Shown: positions 8,605-19,014, numbered from the stretch's first letter. The stretch: DNA of 64,000 nt from Adenophora triphylla var. japonica (GCA_022495995.1 JAFEMH010001244.1:268001-332000), one strand, 5' to 3'. Made by a program: numbers and translations. The notes: generated by a model from the letters alone, not told the origin.

Positions 8605-11603
8605 ATGCCACTGTTGCTCATTTTCTTCGCGAAATCCTTCAAAATCGAGGCTATGGAACAAAGGGGAGGAGCTCGTGGAGTCCGTCGAGGTCGGGTTAGT
8701 CGAGAGGTGGCGGAGAGGAGGCTTGAGTTGGTGAGAATGCACCACCATTACACGCTCTCGCAATCGATGAATGAGGAGTTCTATCCGGATATGTGGCAAC
8801 ATTGGGCCACCGACGAGGATCTCCGCATGGTATGATACTCAATATTGGTTATTTTGTTGAGTTTTTGTCTAAATTGGTATATGTTAGACTTAGGGCTTTG
8901 AATGGTCAAAATTGGGGCTTTTGTTTATTTCGCCATGAAAATTTGAAATTGATGATGCATGTGCTTAATTGAAGTTGTGGGTAGAAAGAATATGCAATTT
9001 GTTTATGAAAAACATGAGTGGTTTGCGTAATGTAAAAATAAAGTGGGTACAAATCTACCAAATTTGGGACGGACTCTTGCGTAAGAGATTTTTTTGTGGT
9101 GAAAATTTGCTTTTGTGAATGCATGCTTGATGACGTGATGCACGAATGTGAGGAAGATGCGTGATATGTAAAAATGTACAAATTTGCTGAATTTGGAACG
9201 GACTCTTGTATAAGAGATTTTGAAAATTGTATTTGTAAAATGAACACAAATTTGCCGAATTTGGAACGGACTCTTTGAATAAGAGATTTTGAATGAAAAT
9301 TGTATTTTGTAAGATGAACACAAATTTGCCGAATTTGGAACCGACTCTTGAATAAGAGATTTTGAATGAAAATTGAATTTAAAAAATGAACACAAATTTT
9401 TCCGAATTTGGAACGGACTCTTTGAACAAGAGATTTTGAATGAAAATTGCATTTGTAAAATGAACACAAATTTGCCGAATTTGGAACGGACTCTTGAATA
9501 AGAGATTTTGAATAAAAATTGCATTTGTAAAATGAACACAAATTTGCCAAATTTGGAACGGACTCTTGAATAAGAGATTTTGAATAAAAATTGAGTGTGA
9601 GAAAAGAATGTGTCTAGGAAAATGTATCCGAAAATGGGACGGAGTTTATTTTCTTTCTTTTCTGTTCTTTTATTGTTCATATCACCTTGGCGATTTTGAT
9701 AACATATTTGTGTTGTGTCTATTTTCAGGAGAGAGGTGATATCATCCAACGCAAGTTGGATAAGCTGAAGACGCGAGGGTCTGTGGAGGCGGTTGTCAGG
9801 CTTTGGGATGCTTTGCCCATGGCTGGCAGGGTGGGCTATCGGAGTCCTCGTCAACTTGTTGTGGCTTCTAATCTTTACGGTTTTGTTGAGAACCTGAGAG
9901 TGGATTGCATAAGAGCAAGGGGCTCTTATTGGCCCTGGCGGAGTACTGGTGGGATGTTACCCACACTTTTCACTTTTTCTGGGAGGAGGCTACCGTGACC
10001 CCTACCGATTATGCCGCTATTACTGGCCTGTCCTTTAAGGGGCTCAACTTGGAGTGGCACGACAGGTATACGAATGCGAAGCTGATGAATTTGCTGGGGA
10101 TTGTCATTGTGCCGTGGAAGGGGATGGGCATGAAGTATGCCGTGATCGAGGCTAAGCTGGCCAATAGCATAGCTCGATACGAGAGAGGGGACCAGACCAT
10201 CACAACTGAGCAGATCGCTCGATGCTTCTTGTGGTTCGCCCTTTACAGCACTCTGTTCGGGCATATTGAGGGTACGGCTATGTTCGCTTTGTTGGGGTCT
10301 TTGGTGGACGAAGGATGCCCGGGTGAAGAGGACTAGCCGGAACAGGATAAAGAAGCGGTACAGTGACGCGGTGCCTTCTTTGAGGGCGGAGACTAGTGCT
10401 AGGGTTATTTTTTACCCTTGGAGCAGCTTTGAGGTGGACCAGCTAGGTGGCGCTGAGCGCTGGACGAGCCAGAGGTGGATCATGCGGGGACTCACCTGTG
10501 ATGTCTACTATTTGGGGGAGAGGGTGACGAGGCAACATGGTGCAGACTTGGGCGCACTCGATGCCGGTTGAGCCTCCGGCCCGACATCTTTGTTTCCCAG
10601 GAAGGGACAAATGGCCAGGATTGGTTTAGAGGTTGGCGGCCTGCCCTGGAGTACGTTACTCAGGATCCTTATCAAGCGTTCGTGGTACGTAGACTGAGGA
10701 CGCCTCGTGTGGCCGGCGAGGAGGGGATTCGGTAGTGAGGATCCCTCGGACGGACTTTTCATTCACCCAGGATGGGGTTAGGATGAAGGCACAGATACCC
10801 CTCCCAGCGGTGACGCCGCGAGCTTTTCGGACTCGACCGAATGCTCAGGTATGTGTTGATCACTATCTGGTTGTTTTGGCTTTGTACTTCTTTCGTCATT
10901 GTTTACGACTATTTTTTAATGCTTCCGTTTCTTCTTTGCAGTACTCATCCCGGTTGTGGATCGACTTTTGCGCCAGGTCATCGGGGCGAAGAGGTTTATT
11001 CGTAACCTCGTGACGCGGGGGAATGTTCGAGGCTCAGAGAGGGTGGCGCGGCTGGGGTCTAGTGCCTCTATGCGAGAGAGGTCCCCCATTCTTGCCAGGG
11101 AGACTATGCCAGACAGGAGGTCTATCGAGACTCCTCGCACTCAGCCCAGGGGGTCGACGGACGTTTCTCCTTCCGGTTATATGGATAGGAGCGTGGAGCT
11201 CTCCCGGGACCATATCATCTATGGAGGCATGGAGGGACTAGGCTTCATACAGGGCAGGACCGGCGAGGGATTTTCTTCTCATGGCGGTGGTTACGGCGCT
11301 TTTGAGCCGCAGGGAGGTTATGGGACTCCCTTACAGACCCAGGGCACATACGGCCAGAGTTCCGATGCCTTCTCCTTCGGGTACGACTTCTTCGCCGACA
11401 TTGGTGTGCCGTATCGTGGTGTGCCGACCGATCCCGAGGATCGATATTCTGATGTCGAGGAGGATGACATAGAGCCGGTGATGGCTTTCCCAGAGGCAGC
11501 GACGGAGGGGCCGAGCACGGCTCAACGGAGGGTGCGAAGGCGCGGCAATGAGATTTCCAAGGAGGAGGATCCTATTCCTGATTCGGACAGTGATTCCGAT
11601 TGA
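8605..11603 (+). pseudogene. T2 antisense gene 1: plant-mobile-domain-like, with introns
   Basis: The gene runs opposite to T2. Exon 1 starts at ATG 8605 or, more likely, 8653 (MEQRGGARGV) and ends at 8829 before a GTATGA donor. The intron 8830-9728 ends TATTTTCAG and holds a 73-bp array. Exon 2 encodes a region like the plant mobile domain (aminotransferase-like, MAIN/MAIL1 type): WDVTHTFHFFWEEATVTPTDYAAITGLSFKG near 9950-10035 (split by a frameshift near 9915) and IARCFLWFALYSTLFG near 10210-10260. After further frameshifts an intron at 10849-10941 (CAG|GTATGT to TTTGCAG) leads to a C-terminal exon of low complexity, Gly-rich then acidic, ending in alternating Ser-Asp at 11603. Plant mobile domains are known in transposons and in silencing-related host proteins. 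The domain call is from motif recognition. The gene is broken by at least two frameshifts. Confidence 0.6.
9049..9592. repeat. ~73-bp tandem array inside the antisense gene intron
   Basis: Six copies start ACAAATTTGCCGAATTTGG at 9178, 9246, 9320, 9392, 9466 and 9538, with a more diverged one near 9049. Each carries AACGGACTCTTGAATAAGAG and an A-rich tail. The period is 66-74 bp. Minus-strand frames of up to 283 codons across it are created by the repeat and are not genes. Confidence 0.9.
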
Positions 11604-11914
11604 TTGTACCTTTTAGGGCAGAGAGAGACAATATGTATGCACATTATGTTTTTTTTTATGTTAGGAATGTAACGACTACATTTTATTTTACTGAGTATTT
11701 TTGTATTTTTTGGGTTTTGTTAATTCTGTACTGAATGCAAGTTGCACGAGCCCGGTTTTGTGATTTTTTGGGGACAAAAGAGGGATCTTTGTGGGGATTT
11801 TGAATGAAAATCATGGGGAATGAGCATATTCTCATGTTTGGCCATTTGGGGAAGGATTTCCTCATTTGGGCAAGCAAATTTCATTGTTGTCAAAAAAGTT
11901 TTTGGACTGGGGAA

Positions 11915-12000
11915 CAATCTTATCCACGTGGATGAGATTGAGGCTGCAATCTCATCTACGCGGACAAGGGCAGCACCTGGCAGGTTTATTTAAATTTCAC
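11915..12000 (+). promoter_or_regulatory. Candidate promoter of T2 antisense gene 2 with palindrome pair
   Basis: ATCCACGTGGAT (core 11923-11932) and TCTACGCGGA (11955-11964) start 32 bp apart, the same step as at the T2 LTR promoter, and share its flanking AATCTTATCC and GCAATCTCAT. The TATA-like TTTATTTAAAT lies at 11985-11995, 21 bp past the second site, and the ATG is at 12049. This copies the LTR promoter layout in the opposite orientation of the element. Confidence 0.65.
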
Positions 12001-12048
12001 CTCAGGCTGGGTTTTCATCACTCAACTTCATCTTCTTCTCTGTTCTTT

Positions 12049-12911
12049 ATGAAATCACGACCCAAAACCATAGAAAGCCATGGAAAACATGAAAATTCTC
12101 CTAAATTGCCAAAAGAGTTGCAAATGATCTTCTTTGACAAGTTCAAGGAATGGTCTCGGGAGGTCATGCATGGGAATAGGGCTTTCTTTGAAGAGAGATA
12201 CAAGATCAAGTCTCTAGGGTCTCTCAAGGAGCTCGTTCCGGATTATGACTTGATGAGAGCTTCTACCGCACTCTGGGACACTCGAAGGCATGTCTTTTGC
12301 TTCTCCTACAACGAAGTGGTTCCCACCATTGAGGATTTCAGGGTGTTACTTAGAGGGCCCGAGGTGGAGGAGGTTGCACTTCCCTTACCCGGAGGGATGT
12401 CTTTTGCCAACAAATTGTCCAGTTTCCTTCAAATTTCTCCCGAGGAAGCTCAAGGTATGATTCGAGGACATGACTATTTTGACATTTCTGGTCTCCAGGA
12501 TAGGTTTAGTGGCTTGGGTGTTGTTGGTGATCGTTATTGGGATTCCTTTGCCCTTTATGCAATCGGGTCCCTGTTTATGGTTTGCTCTTTTGGGATGTGC
12601 CACCGGTCTCTGTTAGACATTGTTGTGCACTTCTGATCGGGCCGGGATATAGTTCCCTTGATCTTGGGAGAGACCCTTCATGCTATTGATCGGTTGGCTG
12701 CCGGGAAGCGGTATATGCAAGGGGGAAGCAGGAGATTAGAGATGAGGCCCATGCGACCAGAGCTTTGATAGAGGCAGTCTTGATGGACCCGGCCTCTATG
12801 CCAGAGCTAGGGAGGAGGAGGACGGACATCATTCCCGTGCCTAGGAAGAACACAAGGCATAGCGGGAGGAGACGGAGGAGGACAGAGGGAGATGCTGGCA
12901 CTAGTGGCTAG
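12049..12911 (+). pseudogene. T2 antisense gene 2: protein conserved with the T3 antisense ORF
   Basis: The ATG at 12049 opens a frame to 12636. It contains GSLKELVPDYDLMRAS, DTRRHVFCFSYNEVVPT and IEDFRVLLRGPE, then a stop. Similarity resumes after a frameshift: EAVLMDPASMPELGRRRTD leads into IIPVPRK and a basic tail ending at TAG 12909-12911. T3 encodes the matching WSLKDWRVDWDLLRA, RHVFSLSYNDLTPT and PELGRAQTDLFDIPKPK segments, also antisense. The middle resembles plant-mobile-domain or related retrotransposon-associated proteins (possibly the DUF7745 group). I am not sure of the family. Conservation of both ends between two diverged elements argues the protein was once under selection. A longer frame from 11866 starts with TTG and is not preferred. 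Confidence 0.65.
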
Positions 12912-13137
12912 ACCCTTGAGTATCCATTGATCGCCCTTTCAGGCACATTAGTTTTTAGTTATGTATTTTTTATGTCTTTTCTTTTAGCTTAGTTGTGAGT
13001 TTAAGAGTAGACCGGGCTTGAACTCATCAAGAAGTTTTTAACCGTAATGAGTAAGTGAATTGCATTAGAGTTTTTCGAGACGCTGATACGAGGTGATCAT
13101 TGCGTTGATGACAAAATTTGATGTTTATTTGATGTTT

Positions 13138-13560
13138 TAGATGGAACCGTTTTCGGCTGCCTACGTTCCCCTCTTACAAGTGGACTAAGGGGCTCAGGTC
13201 TCCGTAGTTCGACCCTATGAGTTGTTGTTTTTTTTTTTTGTAGAAAGGGAAGGTAGAGAGAGGGACGAGAGAAGTGCAACCCTATTTTTTACCTAGGCTG
13301 TCCTTTCGGGTTTTTCAACCTAGTTGGGTATTACTCTTTTAGCACTCTTTTTTTTATGAAGCTTGAGCTCTTTTTTTTGAAGCATCTGCTTGAGTTTTTT
13401 TTTGTAGCATGTGCTTGAGTTTTTTTTTTTTTTTGAAGCATGCGCTTGAGCTCTCTCTTCTTTTTTTTTTTAGAGGGAGTAAAGAGAAGTGCGACCCTGT
13501 TTTTTACCTAGGCCGCCCTTTTGGGTTTTCGACCTAGTTGGGTAGTACTCTTTTGGCACT
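13138..13560 (-). other. Conserved post-integrase blocks of T2
   Basis: On the minus strand 13138-13215 reads GTCGAACTACGGAGACC, TGAGCCCCTTAGT, loop, AGGGGAACGTAGGCA. It matches T3 29482-29540 almost base for base. A second block containing CCTAGGTAAAAAACAGGG occurs twice, at about 13270-13335 and 13480-13560, and once in T3 (29378-29435). Between the duplicates, 13345-13465 holds poly-T runs separated by GCTTGAG and GAAGCAT. No gene is seen between 12912 and 13583. Confidence 0.6.
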
Positions 13561-13583
13561 TTTGGGGGGGAATGTCTCGATCT

Positions 13584-14823
13584 TTAGGCATAGTATCTGC
13601 AGAGCTTGTCTCCGTTCACCAGATGCACGAAGGGATTTCCGTCTAAGTCTACGAGCTGCATAGCTCCCCAGAGAAGATTTTCTGAACTACGTAGGGTCCG
13701 ATCCAGACGGGCTCCCAATTGCAAAGTGGTTTGGCGTGGATTGGAGGCTTCTCTTTTAGCACGAGGTTGCCTTCTCGGATGTCCCGATGTTTCACTTTCT
13801 TGTCAAAGGCCCTGGCCATTCTTGCTTGGTAAGCTCAGGTGTGTTCCATGGCTTTCAGACGACGTTCATCTAGTAGGGCCAACTCATCGTGGCGACTCTG
13901 GAGTCACTCGACTTCGTTGATATGATTTTCCAACAACACGCAAAGCGAGGGAATTTCAAATTCGATAGGAAGTACAGCCTCCATTCCGTAAGTGAGGGCA
14001 AACGGCATTTCCCCTGTGGCAGTTCTGATAGATGTTCTGTATCTACAGAGGGCGAGGTGGAGCTTGTCTGGCCAATCTCTGCCTCAGACGGCCATCTTTC
14101 TGATGATGTTTTCTAGTGTCTTGTTTGCCGCTTCAACAGCACCGTTGGTTTGGGGCCGATAAGGGGATGACTTGTGATGAGTTATCTTGAATTCTGTCAA
14201 CAATCTATCGCATTCTCCCTCGAAATGAGAACCATTATCGGAAATCACTTCAGTTGGCAATCTGTATCTGCACATGATGTTTTCTTTGATGAAGAGGGCT
14301 ACCTTCTTGGAATTGAGGGCTTTGTAAGACTTGGCCTCGACCCATTTGGTAAAATAGTCTATGGCTACCAGGACGAACTCGTGACCGTTGCTTCCTGGTG
14401 GTGTAACTTTGCCGATGACGTCGATTCCCCAGGTAACAAAATGGAAAGGGGTTGTCATACAATAGAGATCGCGCGGAGGCAAATGGTTGAGATTTGAATA
14501 GCGCTGACATTTGTCGCAGCTTCTCACGAACTGGATGCAATCCGTTTCCATAGAGATCCAAAAATAGCCCATTCTCAGGATGACCTACATTAAGGCTCGA
14601 GCATTCATGTGGGGGCCACAGGTACCGCAATGTACTTTGTTCATTAGCTCGGCAACCCTTTGTTTGCTGATACAGCGTAAGAGGGGACCTCGATAGCGCC
14701 TTTTGAACAGCGAGTCTCCCAGAAGGACGTAGTGGGAAGCCAGGCATTTCAGAGCCATCATACTTTTTGCCTTGATCCCTTCTTTGTATTCCCCGTCTTC
14801 ATTTTTGAAGGAGGCCACCGTTT
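13584..14823 (-). pseudogene. T2 integrase
   Basis: Minus-strand frames at 14818-14585 and 14572-14084 are in the same phase, and the C-terminal part reads through to a TAA at 13584-13586 (…DGNPFVHLVNGDKLCRYYA). The H2C2 zinc region (VHCGTCGPHMNARAL … CDKCQ) and the D, D, E core (WGIDVIG, VISDNGSHF, NGAVEAANK) are visible. It is interrupted by TAG at 14585-14587 and by a TGA at 14084 that replaces a CGA (KMAV* then GRDW). The protein is closely similar to T3 integrase (27634-29208). No chromodomain is seen. Confidence 0.85.
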
Positions 14824-15689
14824 TTTAAGTATTGATAAATTTGAGCATACCACGGGTCATCTATCGGTTCCCTCTCTGCTCCAATCTCAAAGCAGTAGGC
14901 TGGGTTTTCTATTCTCCCAACCCTGAAGGGTTTGACTGATTTTCCTTCGGGTATTTCGATAAGGGAAGCTAGTGTTGCCAGGGCATCTGCGAACCTGTTG
15001 CGGTCTATGGGCAGGTAGTGGAAGCTAACCTCCTTGAACTGGGCTGCGAGGTCTTCCATATAGTCGTGATACTTTTGCAGACCAGGATCAATTGTTTTCC
15101 ACTTGTTGGACACTTGGTTGATGATGAGAGCAGAGTCACCGTATTCTTCCAACTCCTTGATGTTCCTTTCCAAGGCTGCCTCCAATCCGGCTATGCAGGC
15201 TTCATACTCGGTGGCATTGTTAGTGACCTCGAAGTTGAGCTTTATGGCTATGGGAGTATGTTCGTCAGTGGGGTCAACCAGGAGCATTCCTATTCCATTC
15301 CCCCGTTTGTTAGCTGCCCCGTCAAAGAAGAGTTGCCAGCGATTTTCTCCTTCTAGAGCAAATATTCCTTTATCAGGAAATTGAGGTTCAGGTCCTTGGC
15401 ATTCATCACTTGGAAAGTCAGCCAGTTGGTCTGCCATCACCCGCCCTTTCACGAACTTTCTCGTCACATAAGTGATATCGTACTCGGCCAGAAAGAATGA
15501 CCACTTTGCCAATCTCATAGAGAGGGAGGGCTTGTCGAACAGGTATTTGATGGGATCCAATTTCGAGACCAAATGCATTGAGTGAGACTGCATATAGTGC
15601 TTCAACTTTCCCACTACCCATACCAGGCCTGCGCAGGTCTTCTCGCAAACTGAGTAGTTGAGTTCACTGCCATGTAGCTTTCTGCTCAC
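14799..15689 (-). CDS. T2 RNase H end and additional RNase H (left copy)
   Basis: A 296-residue open frame. It begins in the gypsy RNase H (SRKLHGSELNYSVCEKT) and continues into a complete second RNase H with LFFDGAANKRGNGIG, NNATEYEACIAG, EYGDSALIINQ and NRFADALATL, which carry the D-E-D-D residues. This is the Tat-type additional RNase H. A frameshift near 15689 separates it from the RT frame. The region from 14973 onward is repeated at 34494 on the other side of T3. Confidence 0.85.
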   Translation of the reverse strand: MSRKLHGSELNYSVCEKTCAGLVWVVGKLKHYMQSHSMHLVSKLDPIKYLFDKPSLSMRLAKWSFFLAEYDITYVTRKFVKGRVMADQLADFPSDECQGPEPQFPDKGIFALEGENRWQLFFDGAANKRGNGIGMLLVDPTDEHTPIAIKLNFEVTNNATEYEACIAGLEAALERNIKELEEYGDSALIINQVSNKWKTIDPGLQKYHDYMEDLAAQFKEVSFHYLPIDRNRFADALATLASLIEIPEGKSVKPFRVGRIENPAYCFEIGAEREPIDDPWYAQIYQYLKNGGLLQK

Positions 15690-17368
15690 AAAATAGATGG
15701 CGCTTTCGACTTTGGAGTCCTTCTTCTCCTATGCCAGCATAGCCCCAATTGCGGTGTGACAGTCAGGTACAGCAGTAGTGGCTTTTGCCGATGAGGGGGG
15801 CAAAGGATCGGAGGATTCACAAGGTATGCCTTGATCTTTTCAAAAGCAAACAGGCATTCTGGGTTCCATTCAGTGGATGTGCTCTTCTTCATCAACTTAA
15901 AGATAGGCTCGCAGATGGAGGTCAGTTGATTCACAAAAAGGCTTATGTACTGTTGCCTTCCCATGAAAGATTTAACTTCTGTCAGTGTTCGAGGTGGTTT
16001 CATCTCGACTATGGCTTTGATCTTCTGCGGGTCCACTTCGATCCCCCATTCAGTCACCATGTACCCCAACACTTTACCTCGCTTGACGCCGAAGGAGCAT
16101 TTAGTTGGATTCAGCCTAATGGAATGTTCTGTGAGGCGGTCGAAGAATTTTCTCAAATCAACGAAGTGCTGGCCATCGGATCCTTTGGAGTGGACTATTG
16201 TGTCATCCACGTAGACCTCTATTACTTTATGAATCATGTCGTGGAACAGGGCAGTGGCAGCCCTCTGGTAGGTAGCCCCAGCGTTCTTCAAACCGAACGG
16301 CATGACTGTATAGCAATATGTTCCCCAGGGGATAGTGAAAGTTGTCTTAGCCTGGTCCTCTTTGGCCATTTTGATCTGGTTGTAGCCGGCGAAACCGTCA
16401 ACGAAAGACATGACCTCGTAATTGGCTATGGTATCTACCAGCATGTCGACTAAAACCCGAGGGAGATGTCGTTCATCTAGCTGGACTGTGATGAAGAGAG
16501 GCTCGTTATGATCGGCTCTGAATTGGGGGAGATCTAGGTCCGTGAAGGTGACTATGTTTCTGTAGTGGATGTTCCCGATTAATTGCATCACGTCGTCAGG
16601 GGTGGCATCAATAGGGACCAGTGTGCGGGCTAGACTTTCCTCCAATTTCAACTTGTGGGGATAAGACGAAGTGAGTAAAGACCACAGAGAGATATTGACT
16701 TGAGTCTGCTTCAACTGACTAAGTACAGGATCCTCTTTCTTGGGGTCAGGAGTTTCAGCTGCCTTAGCGTAGGGGTTACGGTTCTCCCTGGGTGCCTGAT
16801 CTGCTGAATTCTTATCTGTCTTGGGATTACCCTGATGGATTTGCCCGGATCTGGTCAACAGGTTTACTTTTCCCTCTGGCTTATCTATTGCCTCTTTGCA
16901 AGACTCTTTTAATGCTGCTAGGGTCAAAGGAGGAGCTTGCTTAGCAACTGGCCACCGATTCTGACTAATTTTGTTGCAAGTCTCTCGGAGTTTAGCAATG
17001 GTGAGGGGCTGAGCTTGGGGATATCGGGTATTAATGGCTTCTGACTGGGCAGCCTTCTGGATTGCTTCCCAGGTTACGGGTTTCTGAGCCTGAGATTGCG
17101 CTGTTGTTCCTTGGATGGCCCACAGAGCTAGGGCGTCTTCCGATTCATCCTGATCAGGGTCTGCATTGTCCCATGCCTGCCTGGGCTTGCCCACGGTTAG
17201 CATGCAGCAGGAACTATTGCCTCCTGGGCTTGGTGGCTTTCCTCTTTCGTTTTCGACTTTATGTAGCAGTCCCGGCTCCCTTTTATAATACTCAGCACTG
17301 GAGATAATTATGGCATTCTGTACGGGAGGTGCATCAGGTATCATGCCAGTGTCCAGAATCTCTCTCAA
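15686..17368 (-). CDS. T2 left copy: deletion-fused linker-protease-RT frame
   Basis: A 560-residue open frame. Its first ~280 residues are gag-protease linker, with NLLTRSG and a TFTDLDLPQFRADHNEPL block that normally precedes the protease active site. It then jumps from PRVLVD directly to MLVDTIANYEVMSFVDGFAGYNQIKM of RT, followed by MPFGLKNAGATYQR and YVDDT. The right-hand T2 copy has about 2.0 kb between these points (37412-39431), so protease and the RT N-terminus are deleted in frame, with short homology at LVD. The catalytic box reads YVDDT instead of YVDDM. It could encode a chimeric protein but not a working protease. Confidence 0.85.
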   Translation of the reverse strand: MREILDTGMIPDAPPVQNAIIISSAEYYKREPGLLHKVENERGKPPSPGGNSSCCMLTVGKPRQAWDNADPDQDESEDALALWAIQGTTAQSQAQKPVTWEAIQKAAQSEAINTRYPQAQPLTIAKLRETCNKISQNRWPVAKQAPPLTLAALKESCKEAIDKPEGKVNLLTRSGQIHQGNPKTDKNSADQAPRENRNPYAKAAETPDPKKEDPVLSQLKQTQVNISLWSLLTSSYPHKLKLEESLARTLVPIDATPDDVMQLIGNIHYRNIVTFTDLDLPQFRADHNEPLFITVQLDERHLPRVLVDMLVDTIANYEVMSFVDGFAGYNQIKMAKEDQAKTTFTIPWGTYCYTVMPFGLKNAGATYQRAATALFHDMIHKVIEVYVDDTIVHSKGSDGQHFVDLRKFFDRLTEHSIRLNPTKCSFGVKRGKVLGYMVTEWGIEVDPQKIKAIVEMKPPRTLTEVKSFMGRQQYISLFVNQLTSICEPIFKLMKKSTSTEWNPECLFAFEKIKAYLVNPPILCPPHRQKPLLLYLTVTPQLGLCWHRRRRTPKSKAPSIL

Positions 17369-18670
17369 GGCTGAGATACACTCGAGAAAAGTGACTTCTT
17401 CCCTGGTAATCCTGACGAGGATTGTTACTTTTCCTTCGGGCGGGCTTGATCAGACAATGGTTACTTTCTCACTGGGGAGGATAGGGGTCAGCCATCCCTT
17501 TTCTAGCAGACTTTCGACTATCTGCTTAGATCGGATGATCGAGAATCCTTTCCCCAGAGTATGGAAAGTGGTGTTGAACTCCACGACATCTACATATTTA
17601 GGCCCAGGAAAATCCATGGCTTTCATGTCTTCGGTTATGTGGTCATCCCCCGAAGTTTCTTCAATTTTTTGACTGTCGGCTTCCATCTCATCGTACACCA
17701 TTTTCCTCTCATTTTTGCAGACTAAACAACCACAAGTGAAGGCATCATGAGTGCCCATTTTCTTGGCCCAAAGCGGTGTTTCGTAACACCTGAGTCCAAA
17801 TGAGGATTTCTCGGGGTTCTTTCCTGGGTATCGGGGCTACTAGAAAGGCGTCATGGGGATCCATGGGTATGAAGGCAACGGGAGTGGCTTCCAGATCCAT
17901 AACCCTTTTTAGCGATTCCAGGCACTCAGTATGCTCAAGAGGTTCAGCAGTGACTCTTATGGTAGTGATGTCGTCCATCCTGGGGGAGTAAGAAAGGGAT
18001 CCAATGACGTTCACAAACTCATTGTCCACTGGAGGCTGAAAGCCTGCTTTTTCGATTAGTGCTTTAATGAAACTTCTCCATTCGCCTACCAGTTTTTCAT
18101 AGGGGATGTTGTGCTCCAGGATTTCAGACCCATATTCCTCTTCAGATGGGGTCTGCTGCTCCTCATCCTCTGATGTGTTTGGGCATTGATCACAGTTGCA
18201 TCTTGAGAAGAACTCCTCATAGGGGTCGATTTTCATTGGTTCCTGATTCACTTTTAAGCGGCTCTTCGTCGTCGCTGGGCCGACAACCACCCATTATGCA
18301 GCACACCCGTACGGTCATTTCCAGCGTGATTGTTCCAAACTGATTATGGGTCTTGGGGTTCAGTTGATTCTTCACTCTCATCGTCATCACTGTCATCAGA
18401 GTCATCATCACTGTCATCAGAATCATCACCATCCCATACTATCTGAACATCTTCTAAGAGAGAGCGCCGATCATATCTATTAGGGGAGGACGGGTGTGTG
18501 CAACCACAGAAGTTGTCATAGGCCCCCAATGCTGGGAGTGGCAGTTGCGACTCAACTTTTCCTCCCAGGAACTGTGGGGGAAGAGCAAGAGGTGGCGGTA
18601 CATATTTGACCCCAGGGAGTATATGGAAGCAATTCTCCTCATCTAATCCTTCACTTTTGCTATTATCAGG
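17369..18670 (-). pseudogene. T2 left copy: gag-protease linker region
   Basis: Minus-strand frames 17450-17758 and 17745-18290 and shorter ones to 18670 match the right copy at 40017-41650. Shared landmarks are FTCGCLVCKNERKMVYDEMEADS with a possible CxCxxC cluster, long Asp/Ser-rich stretches (DDDSDDSDDD near 18400), and PVAFIPMDPHDAFL. This is the long region between gag and protease found in large Tat elements; its role is unknown. Frames are broken. Sequence stops at the T3 LTR after TTATCAGG, equivalent to 41648. Confidence 0.75.
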
Positions 18671-18899
18671 TGTAAGTACGCCAATCCAATTCGCAACCTT
18701 TTAGATGCATTTTAATGTAATAAAATTGCATTAAGGGGCGTTTTGGTAAATTCCCGGCCGATCCCGAGACTTTCGGAAACATTTCATAAGTTTCCCGTGA
18801 AGGAAGTACCTTTTGGTACCTTACTCATGCAAAGGGACCTCTTGGGAATAAAACATGTTGGACTTTTTGGGTATTTTCCCGGAATGTTCCAGAAACTGG

Positions 18900-19014
18900 T
18901 TTTGGCGCCAAAAACGGTTATGGCCACCTTGTGTCACACGACAGCTTGAGGCATAAAAAGTGGATGCGTAAGGTCGTGCGACACACTGAGGTCACTAACT
19001 GCAGCCTATAAATA
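18900..19014 (+). promoter_or_regulatory. T3 LTR promoter: E2F-like palindrome, palindrome pair, TATA
   Basis: TTTTGGCGCCAAAA (18900-18913) is a perfect palindrome containing two opposed E2F-type TTTGGCGC sites. It is followed by TGTCACACGACA at 18932 and GGTCGTGCGACA at 18972, 40 bp apart. TATAAATA lies at 19007-19014, 24 bp past the second site. All elements are conserved in the 3' LTR (33324, 33356, 33396 and 33431), where the first near-palindrome reads TGTCACGCGACA. Confidence 0.75.

Noticed and set aside
8906..9854. Minus-strand ORFs of up to 283 codons with repeated SKLIQ/RVRSKFGK-type segments
   Set aside because: They are produced by the 73-bp tandem repeat inside the antisense gene intron; the repetition is at DNA level and drifts through frames.
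15785..16453. Plus-strand 222-codon ORF opposite T2 RT
   Set aside because: It is the complementary shadow of the real RT frame; similar antisense frames appear opposite RT in the right copy and in T3.
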